Positions 63,525 to 64,000 of a DNA stretch of 64,000 bases are shown piece by piece. The position numbers and the translations under genes are program-made. Below the pieces are notes generated by a model. That model did no database searches and was not told the origin of the DNA. It worked only from the letters and a program-made list of their open reading frames with translations. The DNA is from Vibrio penaeicida (GTDB taxonomy: Bacteria; Pseudomonadota; Gammaproteobacteria; Enterobacterales; Vibrionaceae), in NCBI RefSeq assembly GCF_030689305.1, contig NZ_JAUYVM010000003.1, forward strand, positions 186,001-250,000, in the 5' to 3' direction. Position 1 is the first letter of the stretch. The number at the start of each line of letters is the position of its first letter.

Positions 63525-64000
63525 CACACGTTGTCCTTCTTCTCGGCGCTTAGGCTTAACAACTTCCGGACAGTTTTGTTAATCTCTTCTTTCGAGATTG
63601 CCATCAAAGATGCCTCTATCTCAGGACCATGCTTTTCCATCCAATCACTCACAACATGCCCGTCTTCCCCTTTTTTGTTGTAGAAGCGCCTAGAATAAAC
63701 CACGGAAACGCCTATCCCTTCTGATAGCACCAAGCGATTCGCTGAAAATTCAAACGAATCAGGGCTAATGAACAAGTATGCAATGAAGTGTTCTGCGGGC
63801 TGATCTTTACTGGCTGGTACTGAATCGGTTGCCATTAACATGCCTTCATGTGTTTTATAGGTAGCAAGTGTCTGGTTGGCGATAGCAGCAAGGGAATCTC
63901 CATCATTGATGGGCTGGAATAGGACGAAGGAAACCATGGTTTGCCAGTTCTTAAGATCACTTTGAGCTTCGGGAGTTAACTCAAACAGTTGACCATCATT
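63524..64000 (-). CDS. T6SS-operon protein, partial (cut by window end)
   Basis: The frame stays open to the window edge (NDGQLFELTPEAQSDLKNWQ before the first internal Met), so the N-terminus lies outside. The visible 158 residues include FIAYLFISPDSFEFSANRLVLSEGIG and KKGEDGHVVSDWMEKHGPEIEASLMA. I cannot name the family; an effector chaperone of the DcrB/EagR kind is possible but unproven. It is coupled to the first DUF4123 gene and belongs to the same operon. Confidence 0.6.
   Translation of the reverse strand, partial: NDGQLFELTPEAQSDLKNWQTMVSFVLFQPINDGDSLAAIANQTLATYKTHEGMLMATDSVPASKDQPAEHFIAYLFISPDSFEFSANRLVLSEGIGVSVVYSRRFYNKKGEDGHVVSDWMEKHGPEIEASLMAISKEEINKTVRKLLSLSAEKKDNV

Noticed and set aside
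1..64000. CRISPR array, tRNA or rRNA genes
   Set aside because: No spaced direct repeats of CRISPR type and no recognisable tRNA or rRNA sequence were seen by eye.

Overview
The window looks like a chromosomal stretch of a marine gammaproteobacterium, most likely Vibrionaceae. The support is a secreted GH19 chitinase beside a chitin-binding trypsin-like protease, an ABC/MurQ amino-sugar cluster, LodAB-type quinoprotein genes, type VI secretion (T6SS) Rhs genes with DUF4123 adaptors, and palindromic intergenic repeats. Base composition is moderate (about 45% GC by eye) and drops in the Rhs immunity region. I found no rRNA, tRNA, CRISPR array or replication origin. The species cannot be fixed from the sequence alone.

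Bases 1-10300 are ordinary accessory metabolism: the end of an amidohydrolase, a membrane acyltransferase, a sugar acetyltransferase, an alpha/beta hydrolase, a TetR/HPP pair with two clear operators, a DapA-like aldolase plus MFS exporter divergent from a MocR regulator with three evenly spaced operators, and a penicillin-binding-type serine hydrolase. Bases 10600-14100 hold a eukaryal-type isoleucyl-tRNA synthetase (IleRS2). Its leader encodes a 22-residue peptide with five consecutive Ile codons, followed by a terminator whose 5' arm can instead pair with the end of the peptide ORF. This is a textbook attenuator layout and one of the two strongest discoveries here. Bases 14100-20000 carry the protease, a hydrolase and the chitinase. 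Bases 20000-28330 form a MurNAc/amino-sugar uptake and catabolism locus: MurR, MurQ, a MalFGK-type ABC importer, a BadF-type sugar kinase and a GntR regulator.

Bases 28500-34000 hold LysR-regulated small genes (a DUF1338 oxygenase, RidA, an NTF2-like protein and a frameshifted VOC gene), a 24-bp perfect palindrome and a MITE-like element. Bases 34000-36800 form a three-gene operon: an unknown protein, a cysteine desulfurase and an EamA exporter. Bases 37100-41400 carry an IS4-type transposase remnant and a lodA-lodB-lipoprotein operon predicted to make a cysteine-tryptophylquinone amine oxidase that releases H2O2. An outer-membrane barrel protein follows.

Bases 42500-64000 are a polymorphic-toxin island transcribed on the minus strand. 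At the right end an operon encodes a partial T6SS-associated protein, two DUF4123 adaptors, a full-length Rhs effector (1624 aa) and its immunity protein. To the left lie three displaced rhs C-terminal fragments with different nuclease-like tips (URI/GIY-YIG-like, NUC-like, WHH-like), each followed by its immunity gene. Beyond them is a row of orphan immunity genes (Imm26, ComJ-like, Imm11-like, SUKH and others). Every displaced fragment is cut at its 5' side by a copy of a Y1 (RAYT-like) transposase element. The structured right end of that element also recurs alone between cassettes and truncates two immunity genes. The array reads as a record of successive toxin-tip replacement, and is the second main discovery.
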